NCBI RefSeq assembly: GCF_000813125.1
Contig: NZ_BASE01000004.1
Span: 58,051 to 122,050 of the forward strand
From: Mesobacillus selenatarsenatis SF-1
GTDB taxonomy: Bacteria; Bacillota; Bacilli; Bacillales; Cytobacillaceae
Direction: 5' to 3'
DNA length: 64,000 nt
Below, in pieces: positions 7,943-17,300 of this stretch (positions are counted from its first letter, which is position 1; every line of letters starts with the position of its first letter). The translations under genes were made by a program, and so were the position numbers. The notes beneath the pieces are model-generated. The model made no database searches and was not told the origin of the DNA. It worked only from the letters and a program-made list of their open reading frames with translations.

Positions 7943-9022
7943 ATGTATACAATAATTGATTATATTATTGCATTTGTCCTTTCTCTTGTTGTTTCAATTG
8001 CAATAACACCATTTACAATTAAATTTGCCAAGAAATTTGGCTTTGTAGATAAACCTGATTACAGGAAAGTCCATACAGAATTGATGCCCCGGATTGGTGG
8101 TTTATCAATTTTAATTGGCGCAACAGCTGGACTGCTTTATCTTAATAAATTGATTCCCCTGCTTTGGCCCGTTCTCCTCGGAGGCGCAGTGATAATAATT
8201 ATTGGTATTTTTGACGATAAATATACATTATCTGCAAAAGTAAAATTTTTAGGCCAGATCGTTGCTGCATCAATTGTAGTCGCATTTGACTTTAATATCG
8301 ATTTCATTACTCTTCCATTCATGGAAGAAAGGATTTACCTTGGTCCATTCAGTTATGTCATTGGCGTCTTCTGGATTGTGGCGATTACAAATGCAATCAA
8401 TTTGATCGATGGCCTTGATGGACTCGCTTCTGGCGTTTCAGTTATAGCTATGACATCAATCATGTCACTGGCAGCCTTAAATGGTCACTTTATAGTTGTT
8501 TCCCTTACTGTCATTCTGATTGGAAGTACTATTGGCTTTATGTTCTTCAACTTCCATCCAGCAAAGATTTTCATGGGTGACACAGGTGCATTGTTCCTTG
8601 GTTATTGTATCTCGATTATTTCATTAATGGGGCTATATAAAAGCGTTACGATCTTTAGCTTGGTCGTTCCAATCATCATCCTTGCAGTCCCAATTTTCGA
8701 TACGCTGTTCGCGATTATCAGACGAATACTCAATAAGCAAAAGATTTCAGCACCTGATAAATCCCATCTTCACCATCGCTTGATAACAATGGGATTTTCA
8801 CATCGGGAAACTGTTTTAACAATATATGCAATTAGCGCCTTTTTCGGACTCGCAGCGATTATTTTCACAAGATCAACCTTATGGGGATCGATTGCTGTCA
8901 TTACAGTGGTTTTAATCCTTATACAGGTGATAGCGGAACTGGTTGGGCTAATCGGAAGCCATAAGCCACTGTTAAATGCTTTTAAGAAAATGCGAGCTAA
9001 TATGAACCAAAGCTATAAATAA
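7943..9022 (+). CDS. tagO: TagO, undecaprenyl-phosphate N-acetylglucosaminyl 1-phosphate transferase
   Basis: A 359-residue polytopic membrane protein of the MraY/WecA family. It transfers GlcNAc-1-phosphate from UDP-GlcNAc to undecaprenyl phosphate, the first step for teichoic and teichuronic acids and related glycans. Visible signatures are IGIFDDKYTLSAKVKF (Asp pair), NLIDGLDGLA (Mg/catalytic Asp), FNFHPAKIFMGDTGALFLGY and the His motif DKSHLHHRL that marks the WecA/TagO subgroup. About ten hydrophobic segments alternate with these loops. A GAGGTG ribosome site precedes the ATG. It ends the plus-strand group and shares a bidirectional terminator with the flippase gene. Confidence 0.96.
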   Translation: MYTIIDYIIAFVLSLVVSIAITPFTIKFAKKFGFVDKPDYRKVHTELMPRIGGLSILIGATAGLLYLNKLIPLLWPVLLGGAVIIIIGIFDDKYTLSAKVKFLGQIVAASIVVAFDFNIDFITLPFMEERIYLGPFSYVIGVFWIVAITNAINLIDGLDGLASGVSVIAMTSIMSLAALNGHFIVVSLTVILIGSTIGFMFFNFHPAKIFMGDTGALFLGYCISIISLMGLYKSVTIFSLVVPIIILAVPIFDTLFAIIRRILNKQKISAPDKSHLHHRLITMGFSHRETVLTIYAISAFFGLAAIIFTRSTLWGSIAVITVVLILIQVIAELVGLIGSHKPLLNAFKKMRANMNQSYK

Positions 9023-9023
9023 A

Positions 9024-9064
9024 AATAGAACCCTGTATCCTTAATCAGATACAGGGTTCTATTT
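9024..9064. terminator. Bidirectional terminator tagO/flippase
   Basis: Perfect 15-bp stem ATAGAACCCTGTATC (9025-9039) / GATACAGGGTTCTAT (9048-9062), with A-run on one side and T-run on the other. It lies between two convergent genes. Confidence 0.92.
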
Positions 9065-9066
9065 TT

Positions 9067-10539
9067 TTATGCCTTTCCAGCTTTCCGTTTTAATACCATA
9101 CTCAACACTTTGTTGAAAAGATTTTTATCAAATTGTGCTGCCAGGAATACGTAAGAAAGGACCCCTATCAGGACTAAAGCAATCAGTAGTATCCAACTCG
9201 GCTGCAGTCCAATTTGAATTGATAATAACAACAGCAGGTAAACAATTACGGCCATCAAAATGGAGATAATTGAAGGTACCTTCAGTGAGCGGAAATAATC
9301 CCCTGCTTTTAGCTTCGTTACATAATGGAGGAGTTTTCTGCCCAATACGAAATTAATGAAACTCACCGCTACATAAGCGATTGCTACCGCTAATACGCCC
9401 TGGTTGACGACCATGTAGATGGCAAGGCCATTAATGATCGCTACACCCAAGTCCCACATAAAACCAAGGTCAGCTCTTCCTTTTGCCAACAATACCGACC
9501 CATTAGGATTCATCAGAACTCTTAGTAAGCCTAATACGGCTAAAATTTGAATAACTGGAACAGCATCAACCCACTTAGCTCCAAACACCACTGGGACAAG
9601 AATATCAGAAACGGCAATTAATCCGATTAATATTGGGAAAGTCACAAATGACAGCATTTTGGTCATTTGAATGAAACCCTGATTTATGACCTCGTCATTT
9701 TTCTGGTTTAATGAGAAGACCGGGAAAGCTACTTTTGTAATAACAGGATTAATTTTGGTCACTGGTATGACAATAAGCTGGTAGGCCAAGCTATATATAC
9801 CAAGTGCTTCTGTCCCTAAAAATCTCCCGATAAGGATGTAATCGATATTAGAAGCAAAATAGTTAACTGAGCGTGACCCCATTTGGTACGCACCAAAGCT
9901 GATATATCCCTTTAAATCCTCTGTTTTAAACCTGAGAGCTGGTCTCCATGTTCTCCAACCATACATCATCAGAAGCAATGACTTTACCGAGTTAGTAATG
10001 ATTTGTCCCCAAACCAATGACCAAACTCCATAGTCAAGAACCGCCAGGAGAACGGCAGAAGTACTGCCAAGTAAAACCGATACAATTTCAATTTTGGCTA
10101 GACTGTTAAACTTAAGTTCCTTTTGCATCAAAAATTGAAATTGCTGTCCTAATGGCGTGATCAAAAAGATAAAAGCTATATAAAATAAAAGATCTTTTAG
10201 TTTGGGCTCATTATAAAAATCAGCAATATAAGGGATTATGAGCAGTAATATTGCAAAGACTGCTATTCCCGCCAATATATTCAGCCAGTAAAGACTGGAC
10301 AGGTGTTTTTTATTCAAATCCTGGCGATGGACTATGGCGCTGCTGATCCCCATATCTGTAAAAACCTGCGAAAAAACAATAACGACCATGATCATACCCA
10401 TCAAACCAAAGTCTTCTTTAGATAATAGTCTCGCAAGCAAGGCAAATTGCATTAATTGGACGACTGTAACCACGATCGTAGATAGACCAGTCCATTTCAT
10501 GCCACCCAAAAAGAGTTTTGTTACATTATTCATTGTCAT
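9067..10539 (-). CDS. Polysaccharide flippase (Wzx/TuaB-like, MOP superfamily)
   Basis: A 490-residue integral membrane protein with 12-14 hydrophobic helices and the Polysacc_synt_3 pattern: an N-terminal amphipathic start (KLFLGGMKWTG), then ARLLSKEDFGLMGMIMV, followed by repeated long apolar segments. Such proteins flip undecaprenyl-linked repeat units across the membrane; TuaB is the teichuronic acid member in B. subtilis. GGACGG precedes the first ATG. It lies 107 bp after the GT2 gene, from which it is separated by a terminator-like hairpin, so it may be partly uncoupled. The transported glycan is inferred only from context. Confidence 0.88.
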   Translation of the reverse strand: MTMNNVTKLFLGGMKWTGLSTIVVTVVQLMQFALLARLLSKEDFGLMGMIMVVIVFSQVFTDMGISSAIVHRQDLNKKHLSSLYWLNILAGIAVFAILLLIIPYIADFYNEPKLKDLLFYIAFIFLITPLGQQFQFLMQKELKFNSLAKIEIVSVLLGSTSAVLLAVLDYGVWSLVWGQIITNSVKSLLLMMYGWRTWRPALRFKTEDLKGYISFGAYQMGSRSVNYFASNIDYILIGRFLGTEALGIYSLAYQLIVIPVTKINPVITKVAFPVFSLNQKNDEVINQGFIQMTKMLSFVTFPILIGLIAVSDILVPVVFGAKWVDAVPVIQILAVLGLLRVLMNPNGSVLLAKGRADLGFMWDLGVAIINGLAIYMVVNQGVLAVAIAYVAVSFINFVLGRKLLHYVTKLKAGDYFRSLKVPSIISILMAVIVYLLLLLSIQIGLQPSWILLIALVLIGVLSYVFLAAQFDKNLFNKVLSMVLKRKAGKA

Positions 10540-10600
10540 TTACACCGTCCAATATGAAATTAACGACAGTTGTCTCCCATTCATCCCAGTAAAAAACAAC

Positions 10601-10641
10601 AGAAAAGCCCCCTAAAACGGCATCCATTGTTTTAGAGGGGC
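10601..10641 (-). terminator. Terminator after the GT2 gene
   Basis: Minus-strand stem GCCCCTCTAAAAC / GTTTTAGGGGGC (arms at 10629-10641 and 10607-10618), followed by TTTTCTGTTGTTTTTT. Confidence 0.75.
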
Positions 10642-10646
10642 AGCAC

Positions 10647-11786
10647 CTATCGTGAAGTAGGTTTCCATGTTGCTTGCCTCTTGCCGGTCATAGCTCTCAT
10701 TGTACCCAACAAGGCAGCATAGTTAACTAAACAGAAATAGTACGGAATATAGGTGATCTTGTGTTTTACCCAAATTCCTAGTACGGCCAATCCATAGAAA
10801 AGAAGCTGAGCAGCAAAGACCCATTTGTATAATTCATGTTCAAGTAAAAAAAGATTCATAATAAATACGGCAATCATGTAATAAGGCACTAGCCATCTCA
10901 GGAATTTATGGGACATATACTTATAAAAGAAATCAAAGTTTTTAAATGGATTAAGAACTTTTTTATAGGCCATTATTCCAGTAAAACTTCTGGTGACAAT
11001 CCTGACTTTACGTCCGAATTCTTCTTTTTCTTTAGTCGATGTTTCTTCTTTTGTAATAGCATTTGGCTCATAGACGAATCTTTTCCCCTGGCTAATGATG
11101 ATTAATGGATTTTGCATGTCATCCCCAACATTAGGATTCATCTCTTTAAATAATTCTCTCCTGATCGCATAGATGGAACCATTCGCGACAATGCTTGTCC
11201 CCGTTTGGGTTTCTAACGTTTTAAGGAGTTTTTCATATTTCCAATAAGCGCCTTCAGATTCCCCTATAGATGAATTTGTAGAGTTAAGAAGTTTTAGTTC
11301 ACCGCATACTCCACCAATGGATGGCTCGCTAAAATGCTTTACCAGATACAGCAGCGCATCCTTTTCATACATTGAATTCGCATCCGAGAAGACTAATACA
11401 TCCCCTTTTGCTAAAGGAACAGACTTATTAAGCGCCTCCGTCTTCCCTTTACGTCCCTTGACAACATTCAAGGTGATAAAAGGGTACTTCGTTGAGTATT
11501 CCTCGACAATTTCATTTGTCCTGTCTGATGAGTCATCAGATACGACAATAATCTCTAATAATTCCCTGGGATAGTTTAAACCCACTGCGTTTTGAAGTTT
11601 CTCCCCAATTACTTTCTCTTCATTATAGGCAGCAATAAAGAATGTAACTTTTGGCTTAAAAGTCTGGCCTTCGTTTGAAGGAACTTTTTTGAACGAAGAA
11701 ATAATTTTAAGTAATACCGGGTACCCAAAATAAATATATACTATTAAAAAAATCAAAAACCAAAAAGCGACTTGCAATACCATCAT
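10647..11786 (-). CDS. Processive GT2 family membrane glycosyltransferase
   Basis: A 379-residue GT2 enzyme anchored by an N-terminal helix (about 3-22) and three C-terminal helices (about 290-365). The GT-A domain has FFIAAYNEEKVIGEKL, the UDP-binding VVSDDSSDRT, the metal-binding VLVFSDANSMYE and an acceptor-site NVGDDMQNPL. RKVRIVTRS stands where processive synthases carry their product-binding motif. The hyaluronan/poly-GlcNAc synthase-like arrangement suggests polymer elongation or addition of a lipid-linked sugar. AAAGGAAG precedes tandem ATG codons. It follows ugd, whose product UDP-glucuronate is a plausible donor (inference). Confidence 0.85.
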   Translation of the reverse strand: MMVLQVAFWFLIFLIVYIYFGYPVLLKIISSFKKVPSNEGQTFKPKVTFFIAAYNEEKVIGEKLQNAVGLNYPRELLEIIVVSDDSSDRTNEIVEEYSTKYPFITLNVVKGRKGKTEALNKSVPLAKGDVLVFSDANSMYEKDALLYLVKHFSEPSIGGVCGELKLLNSTNSSIGESEGAYWKYEKLLKTLETQTGTSIVANGSIYAIRRELFKEMNPNVGDDMQNPLIIISQGKRFVYEPNAITKEETSTKEKEEFGRKVRIVTRSFTGIMAYKKVLNPFKNFDFFYKYMSHKFLRWLVPYYMIAVFIMNLFLLEHELYKWVFAAQLLFYGLAVLGIWVKHKITYIPYYFCLVNYAALLGTMRAMTGKRQATWKPTSR

Positions 11787-11802
11787 TATCTTCTTCCTTT
11801 CA

Positions 11803-11840
11803 GTAAAAAAGGATGAAAACCTTGCCTGTCGACAAGGTTT
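11803..11840 (-). terminator. Terminator after ugd
   Basis: Stem AAACCTTG (11817-11824) / CAAGGTTT (11833-11840), with a T-run further along the minus strand (CCTTTTTT). It lies in the ugd-GT2 gap, so the GT2 gene may be only partly cotranscribed. Confidence 0.65.
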
Positions 11841-11885
11841 ATCATTACTAATATTATTTATTATCCATTGATCAATGGAATTTTA

Positions 11886-13196
11886 TTATTCCCTGCCGTC
11901 AACTAACGGGCGACCAATAGAGGAATAATAATAACCTAATTCCTTCATTGTTTCAGGTTCAAACATATTCCGCCCGTCAATGATGATTGGCTGGTTAATT
12001 GTTTCTTTTAGTTGCACCAAATCCATCTCTTTGAATTCCGGCCAATCCGTTAAAATGACCACCGCATCAGCGTTATTAACTGCTTTTTGCAGGTTTTCCA
12101 CTGCATTCAAACCAGGAATTACCTTTCGAGCATTTTCAGCAGCTACAGGATCAAATGCGAAAACATCTGCTCCCTTTTCCTGCAGCAATGGTACCAAATC
12201 AATAGATGGAGCATCTCTCATGTCATCTGTATTCGGTTTAAAGGCCAATCCCAGGACAGCAATTTTGCGGCCGGAGAGATCATTGTTAAATACAGCCTCT
12301 AGCTTATCAATGATTTTGAATCTCTGGTTCTGGTTGACTTCCTCTACATTGCGGACAATCTTGAAGTCATAGCCTGCTTTCCCTGCAATTTGAACAAGAG
12401 CACTTGTATCTTTAGGGAAACAAGAACCTCCATAACCGATTCCGGCTTGCAAGAACGCTTTCCCAATCCTGTTATCAAAACCCATTCCTTCGGCTACTTT
12501 AGTGACATCAGCTCCAACTAGTTCACAAACATTCGCTACTTCATTTATGAAGCTGATTTTAGTAGCCAAAAAGGCGTTAGATGCATATTTAATCATTTCT
12601 GCAGTCTCAACGTCTGTTAAAACAATATTTGTATTAAACGGTTTATGAAGCTCTGTCAGGACTTCGCCCGCCTTTTCGCTTTCAACACCAATGACCGCTC
12701 TTTCCATATTCATCGTATCGTAAATCGCGGATCCTTCACGCAAGAATTCAGGATTCGAAGCAATATCAAAGTTTGTGTGGCCCGAAACTGAAGCGATAAT
12801 TTCTTTAACTCGCTTCCCGGTTCCAACAGGGACTGTACTCTTTGTCACAATCACTTTATAGCTATCCAGATGCTCACCGATAGACTTTGCAACAGCTTCT
12901 ACATATTGCAAGTCTGCCTCCCCATTCTCTTTCGGCGGAGTACCAACGGCAATAAATACAACATCTGCATCTTTCAATCCTTCCGTCAAATCCGTCGAGA
13001 AGGAAAGTCGATTTTCATTTATATTCTTTAAAACAAGATCTGATAGACCTGGTTCATATATAGGTATAATCCCCTGTTTCAGCTTGTCAATTTTTTCCTG
13101 ATCTAAATCGATACATGTAACTTTGTTACCAATATCACTAAAACAAACTCCCGATACCAATCCCACATAGCCTGTACCTACAACACATACATTCAT
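11886..13196 (-). CDS. ugd: UDP-glucose 6-dehydrogenase
   Basis: A 436-residue UDP-glucose/GDP-mannose dehydrogenase that oxidises UDP-glucose twice to UDP-glucuronate using NAD+. It has the N-terminal Rossmann motif VVGTGYVGLVSG, the catalytic Cys in GYGGSCFPKDTSAL (about residue 260), FLREGSAIYDTMN in the central domain, and the C-terminal UDP-binding domain with LGLAFKPNTDDMRDAPS. AAAGGAG precedes the ATG. It begins 18 bp after gtaB, whose product makes its substrate, so the pair is a tight operon. It corresponds to tuaD/ywqF-type genes and indicates a uronic-acid-containing polymer. Confidence 0.95.
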   Translation of the reverse strand: MNVCVVGTGYVGLVSGVCFSDIGNKVTCIDLDQEKIDKLKQGIIPIYEPGLSDLVLKNINENRLSFSTDLTEGLKDADVVFIAVGTPPKENGEADLQYVEAVAKSIGEHLDSYKVIVTKSTVPVGTGKRVKEIIASVSGHTNFDIASNPEFLREGSAIYDTMNMERAVIGVESEKAGEVLTELHKPFNTNIVLTDVETAEMIKYASNAFLATKISFINEVANVCELVGADVTKVAEGMGFDNRIGKAFLQAGIGYGGSCFPKDTSALVQIAGKAGYDFKIVRNVEEVNQNQRFKIIDKLEAVFNNDLSGRKIAVLGLAFKPNTDDMRDAPSIDLVPLLQEKGADVFAFDPVAAENARKVIPGLNAVENLQKAVNNADAVVILTDWPEFKEMDLVQLKETINQPIIIDGRNMFEPETMKELGYYYSSIGRPLVDGRE

Positions 13197-13214
13197 GATG
13201 TTTCTCCTTTATTG

Positions 13215-14087
13215 TCACTTAATAATTTCTTTTAACCAATTCTTTAAAGGATCCTTCAAATCGTCCCTCATAAGGGCGAATTCTACTGTAGCTTGTACAA
13301 ATCCATATTTATCGCCGATATCATATCTTCTGCCGCTAAATAAGTACCCATACATATCTTGCTTTTCTGTTAAAGCTTGAAGCGCATCAGTAAGCTGAAT
13401 TTCATTTCCTCTGCCTGGTTCTGTATTTTCTAAGATATCCAATATCTCTGGTGTTAACACATATCGTCCCATAATAGCCAGGTTTGAAGGAGCTTCCTCC
13501 TTTGCAGGCTTTTCCACCAGGTTCCTGATTTTATATAAATCACCATCAGTTTCCTTGGAGATAGGATCAATAACACCATACTTAGAAATGTCATTCTCTT
13601 CAACCTCTTGTACACCAATGATGGAAGCATTTTTCTCTTCAAATTGATCTATAAGCTGTTTGAGGCATGGCGTCTCAGATACTACAATGTCATCACCCAA
13701 CATAACAGCAAACGGGTCATTGCCGATGAACTTTCTTGCACACCAAATTGCATGCCCTAGTCCCATTGGTTCTTTTTGGCGGATATAATGGATATCTGCT
13801 AAGTTCGAGATTTGTTTAATCTTTTCGAGCTCTTCAAACTTGCCTTTAGCTGCAAGTGATTCTTCAAGTTCCATAGCTTTATCAAAATGATCTTCTATCG
13901 CTCTTTTTCCTCGACCTGTTACAATCAGAATATCTTCGATTCCTGAAGAAACGGCTTCTTCAATAATATATTGAATAGTAGGTGTGTCAACGATAGGAAG
14001 CATCTCTTTAGGCTGAGCTTTTGTGGCGGGTAAGAACCTTGTTCCCAGGCCAGCCGCAGGTATGATTGCTTTTTTAACTTTTACCAT
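13215..14087 (-). CDS. gtaB: UTP-glucose-1-phosphate uridylyltransferase
   Basis: A 290-residue GalU/GtaB nucleotidyltransferase making UDP-glucose from UTP and glucose-1-phosphate. The signature [20 protein letters not shown] is at the N-terminus. [18 protein letters not shown] and GRYVLTPEI follow in the usual order. I start at ATG 14087 because GAGGAG sits 8 bp before it. UDP-glucose feeds Ugd next door and GalE at 34610, and in Bacillus also glucosylation of teichoic acid and the glycolipid anchor. An extended -10 promoter lies upstream at 14123-14131. Confidence 0.95.
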   Translation of the reverse strand: MVKVKKAIIPAAGLGTRFLPATKAQPKEMLPIVDTPTIQYIIEEAVSSGIEDILIVTGRGKRAIEDHFDKAMELEESLAAKGKFEELEKIKQISNLADIHYIRQKEPMGLGHAIWCARKFIGNDPFAVMLGDDIVVSETPCLKQLIDQFEEKNASIIGVQEVEENDISKYGVIDPISKETDGDLYKIRNLVEKPAKEEAPSNLAIMGRYVLTPEILDILENTEPGRGNEIQLTDALQALTEKQDMYGYLFSGRRYDIGDKYGFVQATVEFALMRDDLKDPLKNWLKEIIK

Positions 14088-14122
14088 TTTTACACTCCTC
14101 AATTTACTTTTTTAACATGTGT

Positions 14123-14131
14123 ATTATATCA
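14123..14131 (-). promoter_or_regulatory. Extended -10 promoter of gtaB-ugd
   Basis: The minus strand reads TGATATAAT, an extended -10 element, 36 bp upstream of the gtaB ATG. No good -35 is visible, as is common for extended -10 promoters. Confidence 0.5.
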
Positions 14132-14225
14132 TAAGCACATAAAAAAAGCTTTTGGTATAACTATACTCTAGAATACCATAAATGTTATTCCTTAATAATC
14201 GACAAACTAAACATTTAACACAATT

Positions 14226-14263
14226 GAAAAAAATGAAAGAGACGAGGCAATACCCCGTCTCTC
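14226..14263 (-). terminator. Terminator after the LytB-like gene
   Basis: Minus-strand stem GAGACGGGG / CCTCGTCTC (arms 14253-14261 and 14239-14247, one mismatch), then a T-rich tail. Confidence 0.75.
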
Positions 14264-14271
14264 TCATCTTG

Positions 14272-16527
14272 TTATTTGGTAATCACTGAACCCGGATAAT
14301 AATGGCCTAGTATTTCCTGGTATGGTTTTCCTAGTTCCGCCATTTTCTTGGCACCATACTGGCTCATGCCGACTCCATGACCGAATCCTTTACCATTTAT
14401 AGCAAACTGTGTTGATGTTTCATTAACATTGTCAATATGATAGCTCTTAAATAAAGTTCCACCCATCATCGCCCTTAGGACTCCAATGCCTACATTGTCC
14501 TTCTTCATTACATGTACCTTAATGTCGCCAATTAATGCATTTTTAATTTCTTGTCTTGCTGTTTCAGAAATAGCCGCTTCACTGCCTAAATATACAACAC
14601 TCGGTCTAATACCTAGGCTCTTAATCCACTTCTCCGCATCATATGACAATGAATCCTTTTCAGTCAAGATGACTGGTGCATTGGATTTTGATGCTAATAC
14701 AGCACCAGGAAGAGCATCGATGAAAGTCTGACCTTGTGCGAAATAAAGGGTATTTGTATCAAATGAAAGTCTCTTGGCAATCTCAATACTTGTATGATAG
14801 CGTGATGGTCCTTCAATTCGGCTGACATCACCAATTCCCGATGACTTCAATTGATCTACAATTCCTGTTGAAACTGCACTCTCGCCACCAATGATCGTGA
14901 CTTTATTTACTTGATGCTTTTTCAACGTATCTAACGTGCTTTGGAGGAGCTTGTCCTGTGCCGTAAGGATAATAGGAATTTGCTTGCTTGCTGCATAGGA
15001 TGCAATAGACAAAGCATCAGGTGAATTTTCGTCACCACTTGTAATGAACACTTCTGAGAATGCTCCAATTTGATCTGCTATTTTCAAAGCAGTATGGTAA
15101 CGAGAAGCCCCATTAATCCGCTCCACATTGTATCCCATTGTCTTCAGCTGATTCTCTGAAGAGCTATCGATTGCTGATTCTCCACCAAGCAGGTAAACAG
15201 TACTTGGCTGCAGCTCCTTAATTCGCTCTAGAACTACAGATGGAACTTCATCAGATTTTGTCAAAAGCAATGGAGAATTCAACTTTTTGGCAAGAACCGT
15301 TCCTGTAATGGCATCCACATGGATGTCACCTCTTCCCAGCACCACGGCAGAAGCAGTACTTGGCCATCCCTTTTCAGAAATATCAACACTAGTGTGATAC
15401 CTTGAAGGCCCTCCAAGTGTTGTAGAATAATTATCAGGAAGGTTACCTGGCAAGTCTCGTACATAGTTACCACTTGAATCCTTCATAATATATTCTACAT
15501 GCAGGGTACCTGTTGTCCTTTTTCCTGTTGTAGTGCCGCTATCCGCTAAAGTATAACCACTTCCTACACCAACTTTTGGAATGCCAGTAACCTTGATTTC
15601 AGTATTCGGATGATAGTTATTCCTTATATAGGATTTGATATAGTTAATATTCAGCAATTCATTGCCTTGTGCCTTTTCCCTCACCTGTCCCCACCACAAT
15701 TGAGGCTGACTTAAATCCAGGCCTGATAGACTGATTTGCTCTTTATTTAATGTAATGTTCCATTCAATTTTAGGATCGTATGGGTCCGGCTTTGAAGGGA
15801 GGTATGGTAACTTTGCAGAACCCCAATAATTTGAATTGGATTCTGTATGTCCTCCATTGCTTGATGAATAAACAGCTGATATCAATCTGCCATTATGAGT
15901 GAGAACTTGCCCTGCAGTGTCGTTGACTGCTTGATTTGTCTTAGCATAATAAGAGCTGTTCCATGTATAGCCAGAATATGCTTGATACTTAACTGTATCA
16001 TCAATTACTTGGGAGATTCTTGCCTTAATATATGTTCTAGCTGCTATAGCCTGTGCCTTTAATGCTTCAAGCGACCATGATGCAGGCATTTCAGCAGGAA
16101 CAACGCCTTTCAAATAGTCTTCCATCGAAAGTTCGTTTACTGGCCGAACATAACTCCCTTCCTTAGTAAACCTCATAGTACCAAGGTAGTTTCTTCCATT
16201 TATATTGGCATAATGGGATTGCCCGTACTCTTTTGGAGTAATCGTTAATGGCATGTCCGAACTTTTCAATAGCTTTGAACCATGGTAGATTGCTATCTTT
16301 CCATTTTCATTTTTTACATAATATTGATTGCCAGAAGTTAGGGATGTTCCATCAAGCAAGTATTCCCCAGTTATTTTTAATGGAATACTAGTTTTGTTCC
16401 CTAAATAGTTTACTAGTTTAACTTTCACAATTGGTTCTGAATTGGCTAAAGTGCTTTTACCCGAAAACGTACTTGCAAGCAAAAAGACAGCTATAAGCAA
16501 AATCAATTGCTTGTATATTTGTTTCAT
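14272..16527 (-). CDS. lytB: SpoIID/LytB-like protein interrupted by three CWB2 repeats
   Basis: A 751-residue secreted protein with signal peptide 1-29. The first part of a SpoIID/LytB domain lies at about 115-350 and includes VNELSMEDYLKGVVPAEMPA and KAQAIAARTYIKA. Three CWB2 repeats follow at about 371-665. The end of the SpoIID domain (668-751) carries GKGFGHGVGMSQYGAKKMAE and the terminal HYYPGSVI. SpoIID proteins are glycan-strand lytic transglycosylases, and LytB/CwbA of B. subtilis enhances the LytC amidase. The CWB2 block appears to be inserted inside the catalytic module rather than placed at an end. It is 25 bp after the lipoprotein gene and ends the amidase-lipoprotein-LytB operon. 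Confidence 0.9.
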   Translation of the reverse strand: MKQIYKQLILLIAVFLLASTFSGKSTLANSEPIVKVKLVNYLGNKTSIPLKITGEYLLDGTSLTSGNQYYVKNENGKIAIYHGSKLLKSSDMPLTITPKEYGQSHYANINGRNYLGTMRFTKEGSYVRPVNELSMEDYLKGVVPAEMPASWSLEALKAQAIAARTYIKARISQVIDDTVKYQAYSGYTWNSSYYAKTNQAVNDTAGQVLTHNGRLISAVYSSSNGGHTESNSNYWGSAKLPYLPSKPDPYDPKIEWNITLNKEQISLSGLDLSQPQLWWGQVREKAQGNELLNINYIKSYIRNNYHPNTEIKVTGIPKVGVGSGYTLADSGTTTGKRTTGTLHVEYIMKDSSGNYVRDLPGNLPDNYSTTLGGPSRYHTSVDISEKGWPSTASAVVLGRGDIHVDAITGTVLAKKLNSPLLLTKSDEVPSVVLERIKELQPSTVYLLGGESAIDSSSENQLKTMGYNVERINGASRYHTALKIADQIGAFSEVFITSGDENSPDALSIASYAASKQIPIILTAQDKLLQSTLDTLKKHQVNKVTIIGGESAVSTGIVDQLKSSGIGDVSRIEGPSRYHTSIEIAKRLSFDTNTLYFAQGQTFIDALPGAVLASKSNAPVILTEKDSLSYDAEKWIKSLGIRPSVVYLGSEAAISETARQEIKNALIGDIKVHVMKKDNVGIGVLRAMMGGTLFKSYHIDNVNETSTQFAINGKGFGHGVGMSQYGAKKMAELGKPYQEILGHYYPGSVITK
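14533..15417 (-). repeat. CWB2 triplet inserted in the SpoIID domain
   Basis: Codons about 371-665 of the LytB-like gene. The three repeats begin near GGPSRYHTSVDI, INGASRYHTALKI and IEGPSRYHTSIEI, about 95-100 residues apart. Each contains the conserved hydrophobic P-LLLT/P-IILT strand and the GGESA or GSEAA turn. SpoIID-type sequence flanks the block on both sides. Confidence 0.85.
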
Positions 16528-16552
16528 TTATATATTCCCCCGTAAATGTTTT

Positions 16553-17257
16553 TCACATGACCAGATCAACAGTCGACTTATAGCCACCTTCTCCAGTAAC
16601 CTCAACTTCTTCCCTTACCATTCCATGTTCAGGTGCGTAATAACGTGTTTTGATTGTTTCTGCCCCAACTACTTCTTCCGTCACTAGCTTAATAGCATAG
16701 ACACTTTGAAGAACTTGATTTCCAATCTTGACCGTAGTGTCTCTTGCTACTAACTCCCAGTCACTATCGCTACCCAGCAATACCTCTGGGCCCACTTCTG
16801 ACTCAAATGTGTCAAGGATACTAGCATTATGATCATCCAGACTAGTATTCTGGTAGACCAAAGCAACCTTATCCTTGGTCCAGAGATAAACCTCTGTAGT
16901 AACAGAAGATCCGAGAGTAACTTTCATTTGCAGGTACTGGTCATTTTGGTCAACCACTTCTTCTGTAAAAAGAACTGCACCTTTTTCCACAAACTCCCTT
17001 ACTTCTCCTGTGCTAGGCCTATACTTCACATAACCACTATCCTCGGTTAATTCATCACCATTTTCTTCTTTATTACTATCGGCATTTTTGTCTTCATCTT
17101 TAGACGCTTCATCATTTTGTTCAGCATCATTCTCTTCAGATACTTGATCAAGTTCTTCTGATTTTTCATCATCTTGTACCGGCTTGCTTTCGTCATTGGA
17201 ACAAGCGAAAAGCAATGAAATTATTAGAAAGAAAGGAATTAGTAATCTCTTAAACAT
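16553..17257 (-). CDS. LytA-like membrane lipoprotein
   Basis: A 234-residue predicted lipoprotein. The lipobox SLLFAC places the lipidated Cys at residue 19 after a short hydrophobic leader. A very acidic, low-complexity linker follows (about 20-75, rich in Glu, Asp, Asn and Lys), then a compact beta-rich domain (75-234) with no motif I recognise. A strong GGAGGAAG ribosome site precedes the ATG. Position decides the call: it lies between a CWB2 amidase and a CWB2 LytB protein, and the B. subtilis lytABC operon also carries an acidic lipoprotein LytA of unknown function. It may hold the secreted partners at the membrane during export (inference). Confidence 0.75.
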   Translation of the reverse strand: MFKRLLIPFFLIISLLFACSNDESKPVQDDEKSEELDQVSEENDAEQNDEASKDEDKNADSNKEENGDELTEDSGYVKYRPSTGEVREFVEKGAVLFTEEVVDQNDQYLQMKVTLGSSVTTEVYLWTKDKVALVYQNTSLDDHNASILDTFESEVGPEVLLGSDSDWELVARDTTVKIGNQVLQSVYAIKLVTEEVVGAETIKTRYYAPEHGMVREEVEVTGEGGYKSTVDLVM

Positions 17258-17275
17258 AAGCTTCCTCCATAGATG

Positions 17276-17300
17276 AAAGACTCGGTAAAACCGAGTCTTT
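17276..17300 (-). terminator. Intra-operon hairpin after the amidase gene
   Basis: Perfect 10-bp stem AAAGACTCGG / CCGAGTCTTT overlapping the amidase stop codon. Only three T follow on the minus strand, and the lipoprotein ribosome site comes right after. It is more likely an attenuator or RNA-stability hairpin than a full stop. Confidence 0.5.
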
